Source of the DNA: an uncultured Litoreibacter sp. | GTDB taxonomy: Bacteria; Pseudomonadota; Alphaproteobacteria; Rhodobacterales; Rhodobacteraceae | Reading direction: 5' to 3' | Assembly (NCBI GenBank): GCA_947492995.1 | Contig: CANLOU010000001.1 | Coordinates: 753,001-817,000 of the forward strand | Length of the DNA: 64,000 nucleotides | Shown: piece by piece, positions 48,147 through 57,548 of the stretch | How positions within the stretch are numbered: position 1 is the first letter of the stretch | Layout of the letters: every line of letters begins with the position of its first letter | Notes under the pieces: model-generated | Told to the model about the DNA's origin: nothing | Database searches by the model: none | The model's input: only the letters and a program-made list of their open reading frames with translations | Program-made: the position numbers and the translations under genes

Positions 48147-49339
48147 CGTTGCTCTATCTCGCCCTCTTCGCAGCCGTTCTGTTCGGTGTTGCCTATGTCT
48201 TCCGCTTGGTTGGCCGCTCCGCAACCGGCAATGCGCCCTTCTTTCGCGATATGCCCTTCGGCGTCGCATACGGATACATGCTGGCAGCGTTTCTTCTGCT
48301 CTTTGGGATCTACTACTATCTCAAGCCGGTAGACTTGGAAGGAGTACCTCAAGCGGGCGTCATGTTCTTCCGCTGGGCGGTTCAGGGCTTCATCATGTTC
48401 GCCGCTGCGGCGTTCGTCTTCCGTCTGATCTTCCGAAATGTGGGCACGGAAGGCACCAAGAAGCTGTTCCGCTCCATGCCGCTGACCGCTGCATTCGGGG
48501 TGATGATTATCATCGCCTACGCTTTTGTCTCGATATTCGCGGGCCTCATAGCGCCATATGGCCAAGAGGAAATCCTTGGCGCGGCCAACATCGTGCCCGG
48601 CGGCAACCCCGCAATGGGCGGCAATCCCGAATATCCACTTGGCACCGATCAAATCGGCCGCGATATTCTCAGCCGCCTGATCTACGGCGCGCAGAACACC
48701 GTCGGCATCGCCTTTGTCACTACCTGCCTCGCTTTCTTCATCGGCGGCTCACTTGGCTTCTTGGCGGCAACGCTTGGCGGCTGGCTCGACCAGCTTTTGT
48801 CCCGCGCAGTTGACGCGCTGATGGCGATTCCAGCTTTGATTTTCGCGCTTCTGCTCATCACCATCGCCACCGCATGGGCGGGGTCTGCGTCGTGGCAGGT
48901 GACAATCTACATGATCTTCATCATCGCAATCATCGACTCCACCCGCGTCTTCCGTCTATCGCGCGCCGTCGGACTGAATATCGTGGTCATGGACTACATC
49001 GAGGCCGCGAAGCTGCGTGGCGAGGGCCTGGGCTACCTCGTCTTCCGCGAGATGCTGCCAAATGCCTACGCGCCACTGCTCGCAGAATTTGGCCTGCGCT
49101 TCTGCTTCGTATTCCTGACCATCGCGTCGCTCAGCTTCCTCGGTGTGGGCATCCAGCCGCCGCTGGCCGACTGGGGCACAATGGTCCGCGACCTGTCGCA
49201 ATTCATCAACTTCGCCGCCTTCGCGCCGAACGTGGCCGTGGCTCCGTTGCTGGCCGCTGGCGCCATCGCGCTGCTGACGGTCGGCGTGAACTTCGTGGTC
49301 GACTGGATGCTGCACAAATCGTCGGGGCTTAAAGAATGA
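48143..49339 (+). CDS. ABC importer permease 2 (DppC/OppC type) with N-terminal duplicated extension
   Basis: A 398-aa permease; typical DppC proteins have about 280-300 residues. The coupling motif AKLRGEGLGYLVFREMLPNAYAPLLAEF and GVGIQPPLADWGTMV are canonical. The first ~115 residues are extra, with about three hydrophobic helices. Residues 17-47 (AYVFRLVGRS ... FFRDMPFGVAYGYML) and 90-122 (AFVFRLIFRN ... LFRSMPLTAAFGVMI) are clearly homologous, so the helix plus cytoplasmic block that precedes the canonical first TM was duplicated. It overlaps both neighbours by ATGA. Confidence 0.9.
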   Translation: MTLLYLALFAAVLFGVAYVFRLVGRSATGNAPFFRDMPFGVAYGYMLAAFLLLFGIYYYLKPVDLEGVPQAGVMFFRWAVQGFIMFAAAAFVFRLIFRNVGTEGTKKLFRSMPLTAAFGVMIIIAYAFVSIFAGLIAPYGQEEILGAANIVPGGNPAMGGNPEYPLGTDQIGRDILSRLIYGAQNTVGIAFVTTCLAFFIGGSLGFLAATLGGWLDQLLSRAVDALMAIPALIFALLLITIATAWAGSASWQVTIYMIFIIAIIDSTRVFRLSRAVGLNIVVMDYIEAAKLRGEGLGYLVFREMLPNAYAPLLAEFGLRFCFVFLTIASLSFLGVGIQPPLADWGTMVRDLSQFINFAAFAPNVAVAPLLAAGAIALLTVGVNFVVDWMLHKSSGLKE

Positions 49340-50982
49340 GCGAACCACTCCTCAAAGTCCGTGGCCTCAAGATTGAAGGCCGGTCCGACGAGACATGGAA
49401 CCCCATCATCAACGGCGTTGATATGGATCTGAACAAGGGCGAGGTGATCGGCCTGATCGGTGAATCCGGCGCCGGCAAATCCACCATTGGCCTCGCGTCG
49501 ATGGGCTTCACCCGCGACGGGGTCCGCATCTCCGAAGGGTCTGTCGTGTTTGATGGGGTCGATCTGGTCACCGCATCGGCCGCCGACAAACGCGCGCTGC
49601 TGGGCAAACGCATCGCCTATGTGGCGCAATCCGCCGCCGCCAGCTTCAACCCGGCCCACAAGCTGATTGACCAACACACCGAAGGCCCGGTGCAACATTC
49701 AGTGTCTAACAAGGCGGAAAGTCAGGAAGACGGGATCGAGCTGTATCGCCGCCTGCGCCTGCCCAACCCTGAAGAAATCGGGTTCCGCTACCCCCACCAA
49801 GTGTCCGGCGGGCAGCTGCAACGCGCCATGACCGCCATGGCCATGGCCTGCCGCCCGGACCTCATCATCTTTGACGAGCCCACCACCGCGCTGGACGTGA
49901 CCACCCAGATCGAGGTGCTCGCCTCCATCCGCGACATTGTCGAACAATTCGACACCGCCGCGATCTACATCACCCATGATCTCGCCGTCGTGGCGCAGAT
50001 GGCCGACAAGATCAAAGTGCTGCTCAAAGGCGACGAGGTCGAGGAAGCCGACACCCGCACCATGCTCGCCAACCCGACGCAGGACTATACGAAATCCCTT
50101 TGGGCCGTCCGCAGCTTTGAGCGCCCCGCCAAGCCGTCCGTGGTCACCGGATCGACCCCCATTGTGTCGGTCAAAAATGTGACCGCCGCCTACGGCACCG
50201 TTGACGTCCTGCATGATGTCAGCTTCGACATTCACGCCGGTCGCACCGTCGCCGTTGTGGGCGAATCCGGGTCCGGCAAATCCACCACCGCGCGGTGCAT
50301 CACCGGGCTTTTGCCACCGCGCAAAGGCTATATCGAGTTCGAAGGCGTGCAGATGCCATTGGACTACCGCCGCCGCGACAAGAACCAGTTGCGTCAGGCG
50401 CAGATGATCTACCAAATGGCCGACACCGCGCTGAACCCGCGCAAAACCATCGGCGAAACCATCGGGCGTCCCGTCGAATTCTACCTCGGCCTCAAGGGCA
50501 AGGAAAAACGCGCCAAGGTCGATGCGCTCCTTGATGAAATCGAGCTGGAGCCGACCGAGTATTTCAACCGCCTTCCGTCAGAATTGTCCGGCGGTCAAAA
50601 GCAGCGCATCGGCATCGCCCGCGCTTTGGCGGCTGAGCCCAAATTCATCATATGTGACGAGGTCACATCCGCGCTCGATCAACTTGTCGCCGAGGGTATT
50701 CTGAAATTGCTCGCCAAGTTGCAGGACCAGCTGGGCCTCAGCTACATGTTCATCACGCATGATCTGGCAACGGTGAAATCCATCTCCGACGAGGTCGTCG
50801 TGATGAAGGATGGCGTGGTGGTCGAACAGGGCGAAAAGGCAGATATGTTCACGCCGCCGCACCACCCGTATACGGACTTATTGCTCAGTTCGGTTCCAGA
50901 AATGGACCCGGATTGGCTCGACAATCTGCTCGAACAGCGCGGAGTTGATAACATCGGCGATGCAGCTGTTGATAAGATGTAA
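49336..50982 (+). CDS. fused dual ABC ATPase (DppD-DppF type)
   Basis: A 548-aa protein with two complete ABC ATPase domains in one chain. Domain 1: GESGAGKST Walker [11 protein letters not shown] signature, [12 protein letters not shown]alker B. Domain 2: [31 protein letters not shown]. In E. coli these are two proteins (DppD, DppF); the fusion occurs in many alphaproteobacterial importers. It overlaps the permease gene by ATGA. The C-terminal [16 protein letters not shown] block (residues 510-520) is the oligopeptide-transporter extension. Confidence 0.93.
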   Translation: MSEPLLKVRGLKIEGRSDETWNPIINGVDMDLNKGEVIGLIGESGAGKSTIGLASMGFTRDGVRISEGSVVFDGVDLVTASAADKRALLGKRIAYVAQSAAASFNPAHKLIDQHTEGPVQHSVSNKAESQEDGIELYRRLRLPNPEEIGFRYPHQVSGGQLQRAMTAMAMACRPDLIIFDEPTTALDVTTQIEVLASIRDIVEQFDTAAIYITHDLAVVAQMADKIKVLLKGDEVEEADTRTMLANPTQDYTKSLWAVRSFERPAKPSVVTGSTPIVSVKNVTAAYGTVDVLHDVSFDIHAGRTVAVVGESGSGKSTTARCITGLLPPRKGYIEFEGVQMPLDYRRRDKNQLRQAQMIYQMADTALNPRKTIGETIGRPVEFYLGLKGKEKRAKVDALLDEIELEPTEYFNRLPSELSGGQKQRIGIARALAAEPKFIICDEVTSALDQLVAEGILKLLAKLQDQLGLSYMFITHDLATVKSISDEVVVMKDGVVVEQGEKADMFTPPHHPYTDLLLSSVPEMDPDWLDNLLEQRGVDNIGDAAVDKM

Positions 50983-51057
50983 CACGAATCACCCACCAAA
51001 AGGGTGGCAGACGATAGCGGGGGACCGCTCAAAATTAACTAACTGGGAGACTACCAA

Positions 51058-52602
51058 ATGTCACAATTAACAAGACGCGGCCTGCTGAAGGCCGGTGTTG
51101 CAGCCGGGGTGCTTTCCGCAACCGGTATGCCGCTGATGGCTGCACCGAAAAAAGGCGGCCGCTTGCGGCTGGGCATTGCGGGCGCAAACACGTCCGACAG
51201 CTGGGATGGTCGGACCCATTCCGACAGCTTCATGATTATGTGTGCCCACGGCGCCGTGTTTGATTGCTTGACCGAAGTTGGCGCAGACGGCCAGCTTAAG
51301 GGCGAATTGGCCGAAAGCTGGGAAGCCTCTGCCGACGCGAAAACCTGGACGTTCAAACTGCGTCAGGGCGTAACATTCCACTCCGGCAAGCCATTTGGCG
51401 CGGACGACGTGATTGCGTCGCTGGAAATGCACACAGCCGAAGGCGCGAAATCCGCTGCCAAGCCAATCGTTTCCGCGATCTCGGAAATGAAGAAAGTCTC
51501 GGATCACGAAATCCAGATGACCCTTGAAGCTGGCAACGCCGACTTCCCGTTCCTGCTGTCGGACTATCACATCCTGATGTTCCCGGCGGGCGAGATCGAC
51601 GAAGCCATCGCTGCTGGTAACGGCACTGGCCTGTATTCGGTCGAATCCTTCGATCCAGGCGTGCGTTTCGTCGGTAAGCGCGTGGCAAGCCACTACAAAG
51701 GCGACGACGCTGGTCACTTCGACGAGATTGAAGTCATTGCGATCAACGACTCGTCTGCTCGGATGAACGCGCTGATGACGGGTCAGGTTGACGCCGTGAA
51801 CCGCGTCGACGTGAAGACAGAGGCGCTGCTGAAAGCCAACCCGAACGTCAACATTTTCGAGGTGACGGGCAACCAGCACTACACATTGCCAATGCTGACC
51901 GGCACTGCTCCGTTCAACGATCTGAACGTGCGCAAGGCGCTGAAGCACGCGATCAACCGTCAGGAAATGGTCGACAAAATTTTGCAGGGCCACGGCAAGG
52001 TTGCCAACGACCACCCAATCGGTCCGGCGAACCAGTACTTTGCGGAAGACATCGAACAAAACGATTTCGATCTCGACAAAGCCAAGTTCTACCTCAAAGA
52101 AGCTGGCCTGACCGAGTTGAACGTAGACCTGTCCGCTGCCAACGCCGCCTTCTCTGGCGCGATTGATGCGGCTCAGCTGTACCAAGCCTCCGCCAAAGGC
52201 GCAGGCATCAACATCAACGTGGTGCAAGAACCCGATGATGGTTATTGGTCCAACGTCTGGCTGAAAAAACCATGGTGCGCCTGCTACTGGTCCGGTCGTG
52301 CGACCGAGGACTGGATGTTCTCGACAGCATACGAAACCGGCGTTCCGTGGAACGACACTGGCTGGGAAAATGCACGCTTCCAAGAGCTGCTGCTGACCGC
52401 CCGTGCCGAGCTCGACTCTGCCAAGCGCAAGGAGATGTACACCGAGATGCAGATGCTTTGCTCTGCTGAAGGTGGCACCGTGGTTCCAATGTACGCCAAC
52501 TACGTTGACGCGCATTCGACCAAGCTGGCTAACACCGGCACCATCGGTAACGTCTTCCAGATGGACAGCTCGCGCCTGATGGAACGCTGGTGGTTCGCGT
52601 AA
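51058..52602 (+). CDS. ABC importer solute-binding protein (family 5), Tat signal
   Basis: A 514-aa periplasmic binding protein of the SBP family 5 (peptide/nickel/opine type). The signal carries a twin-arginine motif (LTRRGLLKAG) and no lipobox, so it is exported as a free periplasmic protein by Tat. Blocks such as FKLRQGVTFHSGKPFGADDVIASL and VRKALKHAINRQEMVDKIL are family signatures. A Cys pair in KKPWCACYWSG is unusual. It comes last in the operon, after the ATPase, with its own good ribosome-binding site; a 75-bp gap may hold processing signals that raise its relative expression. Confidence 0.92.
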   Translation: MSQLTRRGLLKAGVAAGVLSATGMPLMAAPKKGGRLRLGIAGANTSDSWDGRTHSDSFMIMCAHGAVFDCLTEVGADGQLKGELAESWEASADAKTWTFKLRQGVTFHSGKPFGADDVIASLEMHTAEGAKSAAKPIVSAISEMKKVSDHEIQMTLEAGNADFPFLLSDYHILMFPAGEIDEAIAAGNGTGLYSVESFDPGVRFVGKRVASHYKGDDAGHFDEIEVIAINDSSARMNALMTGQVDAVNRVDVKTEALLKANPNVNIFEVTGNQHYTLPMLTGTAPFNDLNVRKALKHAINRQEMVDKILQGHGKVANDHPIGPANQYFAEDIEQNDFDLDKAKFYLKEAGLTELNVDLSAANAAFSGAIDAAQLYQASAKGAGININVVQEPDDGYWSNVWLKKPWCACYWSGRATEDWMFSTAYETGVPWNDTGWENARFQELLLTARAELDSAKRKEMYTEMQMLCSAEGGTVVPMYANYVDAHSTKLANTGTIGNVFQMDSSRLMERWWFA

Positions 52603-52621
52603 GCTAACGGCTTACTAAATT

Positions 52622-52656
52622 AAAAGGGCGCCCTGCCATTCGGCGGAGCGCTTTTT
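52622..52656 (+). terminator. Rho-independent terminator of the ABC importer operon
   Basis: AAAAGGGCGC pairs with GAGCGCTTTTT across a loop, with one bulge and one wobble, followed by TTTTTCTTT. It lies 20 bp past the solute-binding protein stop and in the right direction. Confidence 0.72.
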
Positions 52657-52664
52657 CTTTGTGA

Positions 52665-54398
52665 CTACTCCGCAGCCCTTTGGTGATTTGACAACGAAAG
52701 GTGGCGATACAGCTCCCGGAACAATTCCTCCTTCGACAGGGGCTTCGTCAGATAACCGTCCATGCCAAGTCTTTGGTAATGGTCCCGATCATCAGCATCA
52801 CTGTCCCCGGTAAGGGCAACAATCGGCACAGGGCGTTGCGGACCGGGATCAGCACGAAGTGCTTCAAGTGCCTCGGGACCCGTCATATTGGGCATGTGAA
52901 TGTCCATGACGATAACGTCAAACTGCTGACCACGCGCCAGCGCCACCGCTTCTTTCCCATCAGCTGCTTCGACCACATTGGCCCCGGTTTCCTTGAGAAA
53001 GGATCGCGCGATGAAACGGTTGGAGCTACTGTCATCAACCAGAAGAATGTTCGCGCTTTCAAAAAGCTGCGTCCCATTCAAACCTATTGATCCTTGCTGC
53101 CCCTCAGACGCTTCCTGAACCGGTATGGTCGCCACAAATTCTACGTGAAAGACTGATCCTGTCCCCACTTCAGACTCTACGCCTATTTTGCCGCCCATCA
53201 GGCGCACCAGACCTAACGAAATCGCCAGGCCAAGGCCTGAACCCGATGCCGCGCGTTCGTCATGGTCGTCAACCTGGCTAAAGCTGCGGAAAAGCTTGTC
53301 TTGCGCATGTTTGGGAATGCCGACCCCGGTATCTGCGACTTCAATGGACACCTTGGCCGATCCATCAACCTGCTCCACCGACAGCTTCACATCGACCCCG
53401 CCGTCATCGGTAAATTTAATCGCGTTCGAAATCAGGTTGGACAGGATTTGCCGCACGCGGACCGGGTCGAACATCAGGCGCTCTGGCACACCGGGTGCAA
53501 TCTCCACCCTTAACCAGAGGCCACGGTCCTGTGCATTTGCGCGAAATAAATTGCCGACGTCCTCGACCAATTTTGGCAGATTTCCGGAGACCGGTTTCAG
53601 CGTCAGTTTGCCAACCTCAACCTTGGCGTGCTCCAAGACGTCGTCAACCAAAGCCTTCAGCGCGGTGGCTGAACTGACAAGCACATCTGCCCGCGCTATT
53701 TCATCCTCGCCCTTCGCGTCTTCGCGCATCAGGTTTCCGATGCCCAGGATGCCGTTCAGCGGTGTGCGTATCTCGTGGCTCATGGCCGCCAGGAACCTGC
53801 CTTTCGCCTGATTGGCGGCATCCGCATCCTCCCGCGCACGGACCAAAATCTTGCGACCCTTGGAGCTGTCGATCATCATCATGGCGATATAGGACACCAT
53901 CAACGTCAGCACGATCAGCCCTACGACCGCGTCGCGTGCGCTGTCTTGCCCGACCAGGGTCGCAACAACCGATAAACCGATCACCATAACAACCGGCCCT
54001 CCGGTCACGACCGCCAACGGAATGTGATAGGCCCGAACCGTCGCGCAGTGAATTAACGCCGTGGTCAAGGTGCAAAAGGCAAACAGCTTCGGCGTGAACC
54101 CCGGCAGAAACCACATCTCGTAGGGGATGCGTAGGAACAAGAAAGACCCGAAAAAGACCTGACCCAAAAGCGTCAGATACCGCGCCCACGTGATTTCGCG
54201 GGCAATGGCGCGCACTGTGTAAATCGACCACAGCTCAAACAACAAATACCCGATGACGGTGAACAAGACCAAGGGCAACGGAAGGTAGAACCCGCTCAGC
54301 CCTACGACAATTAACACCGACGCCGTTCGCGCAGGAAGATCCTGCACGCTGATATTGTCTTGCCGCAAAACGGCGTCTTTGTCTGGCAGCCGGAACAC
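52665..54398 (-). CDS. hybrid histidine kinase with C-terminal receiver domain
   Basis: A 577-aa membrane sensor kinase. Residues 25-175 form about six hydrophobic helices with short loops, so the sensing is probably within the membrane. The phosphorylation site [12 protein letters not shown] gives His208; the ATP-binding domain has [13 protein letters not shown] (N box), DTGVGIP (G1), FRSFSQVDD and [13 protein letters not shown] (G2). The receiver domain at about 450-570 has [19 protein letters not shown] and Lys in YLTKPLS. There is no output domain or nearby response regulator, so a partner is elsewhere. Confidence 0.93.
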   Translation of the reverse strand: MFRLPDKDAVLRQDNISVQDLPARTASVLIVVGLSGFYLPLPLVLFTVIGYLLFELWSIYTVRAIAREITWARYLTLLGQVFFGSFLFLRIPYEMWFLPGFTPKLFAFCTLTTALIHCATVRAYHIPLAVVTGGPVVMVIGLSVVATLVGQDSARDAVVGLIVLTLMVSYIAMMMIDSSKGRKILVRAREDADAANQAKGRFLAAMSHEIRTPLNGILGIGNLMREDAKGEDEIARADVLVSSATALKALVDDVLEHAKVEVGKLTLKPVSGNLPKLVEDVGNLFRANAQDRGLWLRVEIAPGVPERLMFDPVRVRQILSNLISNAIKFTDDGGVDVKLSVEQVDGSAKVSIEVADTGVGIPKHAQDKLFRSFSQVDDHDERAASGSGLGLAISLGLVRLMGGKIGVESEVGTGSVFHVEFVATIPVQEASEGQQGSIGLNGTQLFESANILLVDDSSSNRFIARSFLKETGANVVEAADGKEAVALARGQQFDVIVMDIHMPNMTGPEALEALRADPGPQRPVPIVALTGDSDADDRDHYQRLGMDGYLTKPLSKEELFRELYRHLSLSNHQRAAE

Positions 54399-54489
54399 GG
54401 GGTGGGGTCAGGTCCTGAACATCATTTGGTCGACCAATAACGCAATACTGTTAACATCAGGTTGAACCCCGCTGCCTAAGGAGCCCGCA

Positions 54490-54597
54490 ATGCCAAAACC
54501 CATGCAAAGCGTAACCGAAAGGAAGTGCGTTCTCTGCCGTTACGGCAAGTCGTCGAACAAGCCCTATTGCGATGGCACACATTATGAAGAGTCGTGA
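54490..54597 (+). CDS. 35-residue CDGSH-type iron-sulfur microprotein
   Basis: A 35-aa frame, too short for routine ORF calling, with the ATG at 54490. AAGGAGCC precedes it, a strong ribosome-binding site. The peptide contains KCVLCRYGKSSNKPYCDGTHYEES. The PYCDGTH part matches the CDGSH Fe-S motif exactly, but the first pair is C-X2-C and the position usually Cys in CRCG is Tyr (CRYG). Such proteins bind a [2Fe-2S] cluster with three Cys and one His. The gene is between the kinase promoter region and the helicase. The peptide is recognisable, so I am fairly sure it is real. Confidence 0.72.
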   Translation: MPKPMQSVTERKCVLCRYGKSSNKPYCDGTHYEES

Positions 54598-54675
54598 CGC
54601 GAGAACGACTAGCCCTATACAAGCCGCCCCAATGGGCCTAAGTGGGCCGCTTGCCATGCTCAGGACGCACCCAAC

Positions 54676-56769
54676 ATGATCGAGACCATCGCCCGCGCGC
54701 TTGAAAAGCGCGAATACACCACCCTGACCCAAGTGCAGGTCGCCGTCACCGACGCCGAGCTTGAGGACAAGGACCTGCTGGTCTCCGCTCAAACGGGGTC
54801 CGGCAAGACTGTGGGCTTCGGGCTGGCCATCGCGCCAACGCTTTTGGGCGAGGACGAAAAGTTCGGCCGCGCCGCGTCGCCGCTGGCCTTGGTCGTTGCC
54901 CCCACCCGCGAACTGGCTCTGCAGGTCAAACGTGAACTCGACTGGCTCTACGCCTTCGCGGGCGCAACGGTCGTCTCCACGGTCGGCGGCATGGACATGC
55001 GCACCGAGAAACGCGCGCTGGAACGCGGTGCCCACGTGGTCGTCGCAACGCCCGGTCGCTTGGTCGACCACATCAAACGCGGATCCCTCGATATGTCCGA
55101 CATTCGCGCCGTGGTGCTGGACGAGGCCGACGAGATGCTCGACCTCGGCTTCCGCGAGGACCTCGAATTCATCCTTGGCGAAGCCCCCGAAGACCGCCGC
55201 ACCCTCATGTTCTCCGCCACCGTGCCAAAGATGATCGCCAAGCTGGCCGAAAGCTACCAAAAGCCTGACGCGGTGCGTCTGCAAACCGCCGCCGAAAAGG
55301 CGCAACATTCCGACATCGACTACCGCGCCATGCTGGTCGCGGGCAACGACCCCGAGAACGCTATCATCAACGTGCTGCGCTATTACGAGGCGCAAAACGC
55401 CATCGTTTTCTGCAACACTCGTGCCACCGTGAATCGGCTGACCGCCCGCTTCTCCAACCGTGGGTTCCAGGTTGTGGCCCTGTCAGGCGAGCTGTCCCAA
55501 AACGAACGCACCCACGCGCTGCAAGCCATGCGCGACGGACGTGCGCGGGTCTGCGTGGCGACTGATGTTGCCGCACGCGGCATTGACCTGCCCAACCTCG
55601 AATTGGTGGTCCATGCGGAACTGCCCAACAATGGCGAAACCCTGCTTCACCGCTCCGGGCGCACCGGTCGTGCCGGGCGAAAAGGCGTTTCTGCTCTCAT
55701 CGTGCCACAGCGGTTCTCGAAGAAAGCAGAACGCCTTTTGCAGTTTGCCAAGGTTCAGGCCGAATGGGGCGGCGCGCCCACGGCAGACGAAGTTCTGGCA
55801 AAGGACGAAGAACGCATGTTCTCCGACCCGGTCTTCACGCAAGACGTCGCCGCGGACGAGACCGACTTCGTCACCAAGCTGGCCGCAACCTTCACACCTG
55901 AACAAATCGCCGCCGCCTACCTGCGCCTCTACAGGTCCCGCCAAACCGCCCCCGAAGAACTGGCAGCCCCCGGCAAGCGCGAAGAACGCAAACCACGTCA
56001 GGAATTCGGCCCTTCGCAATGGTACTCCATCTCCGTAGGTCGCAACGACCGCGCCGAACCGCGCTGGCTGCTGCCGATGCTCTGCCGGATGGGCGACATC
56101 TCCAAGGACGACATCGGCGCGATCCGCGTTCAGGAAACGGAAACCTTCGTTGAGATCAAACAATCCTCCGTCGACGGGTTCGTAAAAGCCCTTGGCCCCG
56201 ACATGGCGCTGGAGGAAGGCGCGAAACTGACCAAGCTCGACAAGGTCCCCGAAATGTCACGCCCGCAGCGGTTCGAAAAACCCAGTGGCGGCCGCCCTGA
56301 TCGTGGACCTCGCAAAGAAGGTGGCGGCAAGCCGCGCTATGACAAGGGCCCGATGGCGTCCAATCGCCGCAAGCCGCTTGAGGACCGCTCCGACCACCAC
56401 AGCGACGACCCGCGCAAAGCGCCGAAGCCCAAGAAAGAGTGGAAGGACAAAAAGCCCAAGCACGATCCTGACACCGTCGCCGACTTCAAGCCCAAGGGAA
56501 AACCAGCGGGCAAGCCGAAACCCAAATACGGTGACAAACCAAAATACGAGGGCAAACCCGGCGGTAAGCCGAAAGGTAAACCTGACTACAAGTCCGACAA
56601 ACCCAAAGGCGCAAAGCCCGGCGGCAAACCTGCCGCAAAACCGGCGGCCAAGCCACGCCCTGCGAACATGTCCGACCCGTCCCAGTCCCTCCGCCCACGC
56701 GGCAAAGGAAAACCGTTCAAAGGCAAAGGCGGCGACGCCCGCCCAAAACGAAGCGGGCCGAAGCGTTGA
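54676..56769 (+). CDS. DEAD-box RNA helicase with long Lys/Pro/Gly-rich tail
   Basis: A 697-aa ATP-dependent RNA helicase. Core motifs in order: AQTGSGKT (motif I), PTRELALQV (Ia), LDEADEML (II), FSATVP (III), ARGIDLPNLELVVH (V) and HRSGRTGRAG (VI). After the core comes a DbpA-like RNA-binding region (about 470-560), then a low-complexity basic tail (about 580-697) of KP, GKP and KPK repeats. It resembles CsdA/DeaD-like helicases of ribosome assembly and cold adaptation. The start MIETIARALEKREY has no typical N-terminal Q-motif extension upstream, so it is short there. Confidence 0.92.
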   Translation: MIETIARALEKREYTTLTQVQVAVTDAELEDKDLLVSAQTGSGKTVGFGLAIAPTLLGEDEKFGRAASPLALVVAPTRELALQVKRELDWLYAFAGATVVSTVGGMDMRTEKRALERGAHVVVATPGRLVDHIKRGSLDMSDIRAVVLDEADEMLDLGFREDLEFILGEAPEDRRTLMFSATVPKMIAKLAESYQKPDAVRLQTAAEKAQHSDIDYRAMLVAGNDPENAIINVLRYYEAQNAIVFCNTRATVNRLTARFSNRGFQVVALSGELSQNERTHALQAMRDGRARVCVATDVAARGIDLPNLELVVHAELPNNGETLLHRSGRTGRAGRKGVSALIVPQRFSKKAERLLQFAKVQAEWGGAPTADEVLAKDEERMFSDPVFTQDVAADETDFVTKLAATFTPEQIAAAYLRLYRSRQTAPEELAAPGKREERKPRQEFGPSQWYSISVGRNDRAEPRWLLPMLCRMGDISKDDIGAIRVQETETFVEIKQSSVDGFVKALGPDMALEEGAKLTKLDKVPEMSRPQRFEKPSGGRPDRGPRKEGGGKPRYDKGPMASNRRKPLEDRSDHHSDDPRKAPKPKKEWKDKKPKHDPDTVADFKPKGKPAGKPKPKYGDKPKYEGKPGGKPKGKPDYKSDKPKGAKPGGKPAAKPAAKPRPANMSDPSQSLRPRGKGKPFKGKGGDARPKRSGPKR

Positions 56770-56771
56770 GA

Positions 56772-56815
56772 ATATGTATGAAATACATATGAAATACACA
56801 TAGTTTACACATACC
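56772..56815 (+). repeat. tandem gaaataca-type repeat, copy 2
   Basis: Lies right after the helicase stop. Positions 56780-56801 are an exact 22-bp match (reverse complement) to 15222-15243. Three imperfect units of GAAATACAYAT or TATGAAATAC follow in tandem. TTGAGA at 56766 and TATGAA at 56788 are spaced like a weak promoter, so this may be part of a promoter for the rimP leader. Confidence 0.6.
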
Positions 56816-56816
56816 G

Positions 56817-56852
56817 AAAAAACGCCCCCTTGCAGACTCAGCCAAGGGTGCG
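56817..56852 (-). terminator. hairpin with T6 tract on minus strand, upstream of rimP
   Basis: A 10-bp stem with one mismatch (56823-56832 with 56843-56852), loop CAGACTCAGC. On the minus strand it is followed by six T (A6 at 56817-56822), which is textbook. It would end a minus-strand transcript, or act as a structured leader element on the plus strand. Confidence 0.6.
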
Positions 56853-56911
56853 TATATCCCCTTCAACAGCGGCGCGCTGGTCTCCACCCCCAGTGCCCAC
56901 CGGGAAACATC

Positions 56912-56937
56912 AACGGGCCGCGCGCCCGTTTTTTTGT
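56912..56937 (+). terminator. perfect Rho-independent terminator in the rimP leader
   Basis: AACGGGC-CGCGC-GCCCGTT with a 7-bp perfect stem (56912-56918, 56924-56930) and seven T (56929-56935). It is only 35 bp before the rimP ATG, with no obvious promoter in between. So rimP and the downstream genes must be read through this site or start very close by. Confidence 0.75.
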
Positions 56938-56971
56938 GCCCTGACACGACCCTGATTGACCAAAGGAAACC

Positions 56972-57547
56972 ATGTCCGACCTGATCGCCAAAGCCGCCAT
57001 CGACCGCCGTCTGGCCGAGATCGCCCAGCCTGTCATCGAAGGCATGGGGTTCGAGCTGGTGCGCGTAAGGTTACTAACAGGCAAGCAGGACATCCTGCAG
57101 GTCATGGCCGAAAAACCCGACGGCGGCATCGAGGTGGATGACCTTGGAAACATCTCCACTGCGCTGTCTGCCGTGATGGATGTCGAGGACCCGATTTCGG
57201 GCGAATACAACCTCGAAGTGTCCAGCCCCGGAATTGATAGGCCTTTGACAAGGCTCAAGGATTTCGACATGTGGCAAGGCTATGAGGCCAAGATCGAGAC
57301 GGAACAATTGATCGACGGGCGCCGCCGCTTCAAGGGCGAATTGGCCGGCACCGAAGGTGATGAAGTTCTTATTAACATTGAAGAAGGTACAGTTGGTCTA
57401 AAGTTTGACTGGCTCACCGATGCGAAGCTGGTGCTGACGGATGATCTGATCCGCGACGTACTGAAATCCCGCAAAGACGCGGGCGAAATTGACGAAACCC
57501 AATTCGACGAAGTCCAACAAATCGTTGAAGGCGAGGAGAACTCTTAA
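56972..57547 (+). CDS. rimP: ribosome maturation factor RimP
   Basis: A 191-aa factor needed for maturation of the 30S subunit. The N-terminal domain contains [67 protein letters not shown], and the C-terminal SH3-like domain follows; the SSPGIDRPL block is the family signature. The start is preceded by AAAGGA. nusA follows after 1 bp, the standard order. Confidence 0.95.
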   Translation: MSDLIAKAAIDRRLAEIAQPVIEGMGFELVRVRLLTGKQDILQVMAEKPDGGIEVDDLGNISTALSAVMDVEDPISGEYNLEVSSPGIDRPLTRLKDFDMWQGYEAKIETEQLIDGRRRFKGELAGTEGDEVLINIEEGTVGLKFDWLTDAKLVLTDDLIRDVLKSRKDAGEIDETQFDEVQQIVEGEENS

Positions 57548-57548
57548 G

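Larger units (their letters stand above)
56817..56937 (+). ncRNA. candidate structured leader or small RNA before rimP
   Basis: About 120 nt between two hairpins. It contains a stem at 56823-56852, a CTGG...CCAG helix at 56877-56899, and a terminator at 56912-56937. The region has no good open frame of its own. It may be the attenuated leader of the rimP-nusA-infB operon, in which NusA could act on its own synthesis, or an independent small RNA. No family match is recognised. Confidence 0.4.

Noticed and set aside
51067-52515. A 482-codon open frame on the minus strand
   Set aside because: It is antisense to the ABC solute-binding protein, whose family match is clear. Its composition (Val, His, Phe and Gly rich) is typical of a shadow frame in GC-rich DNA.
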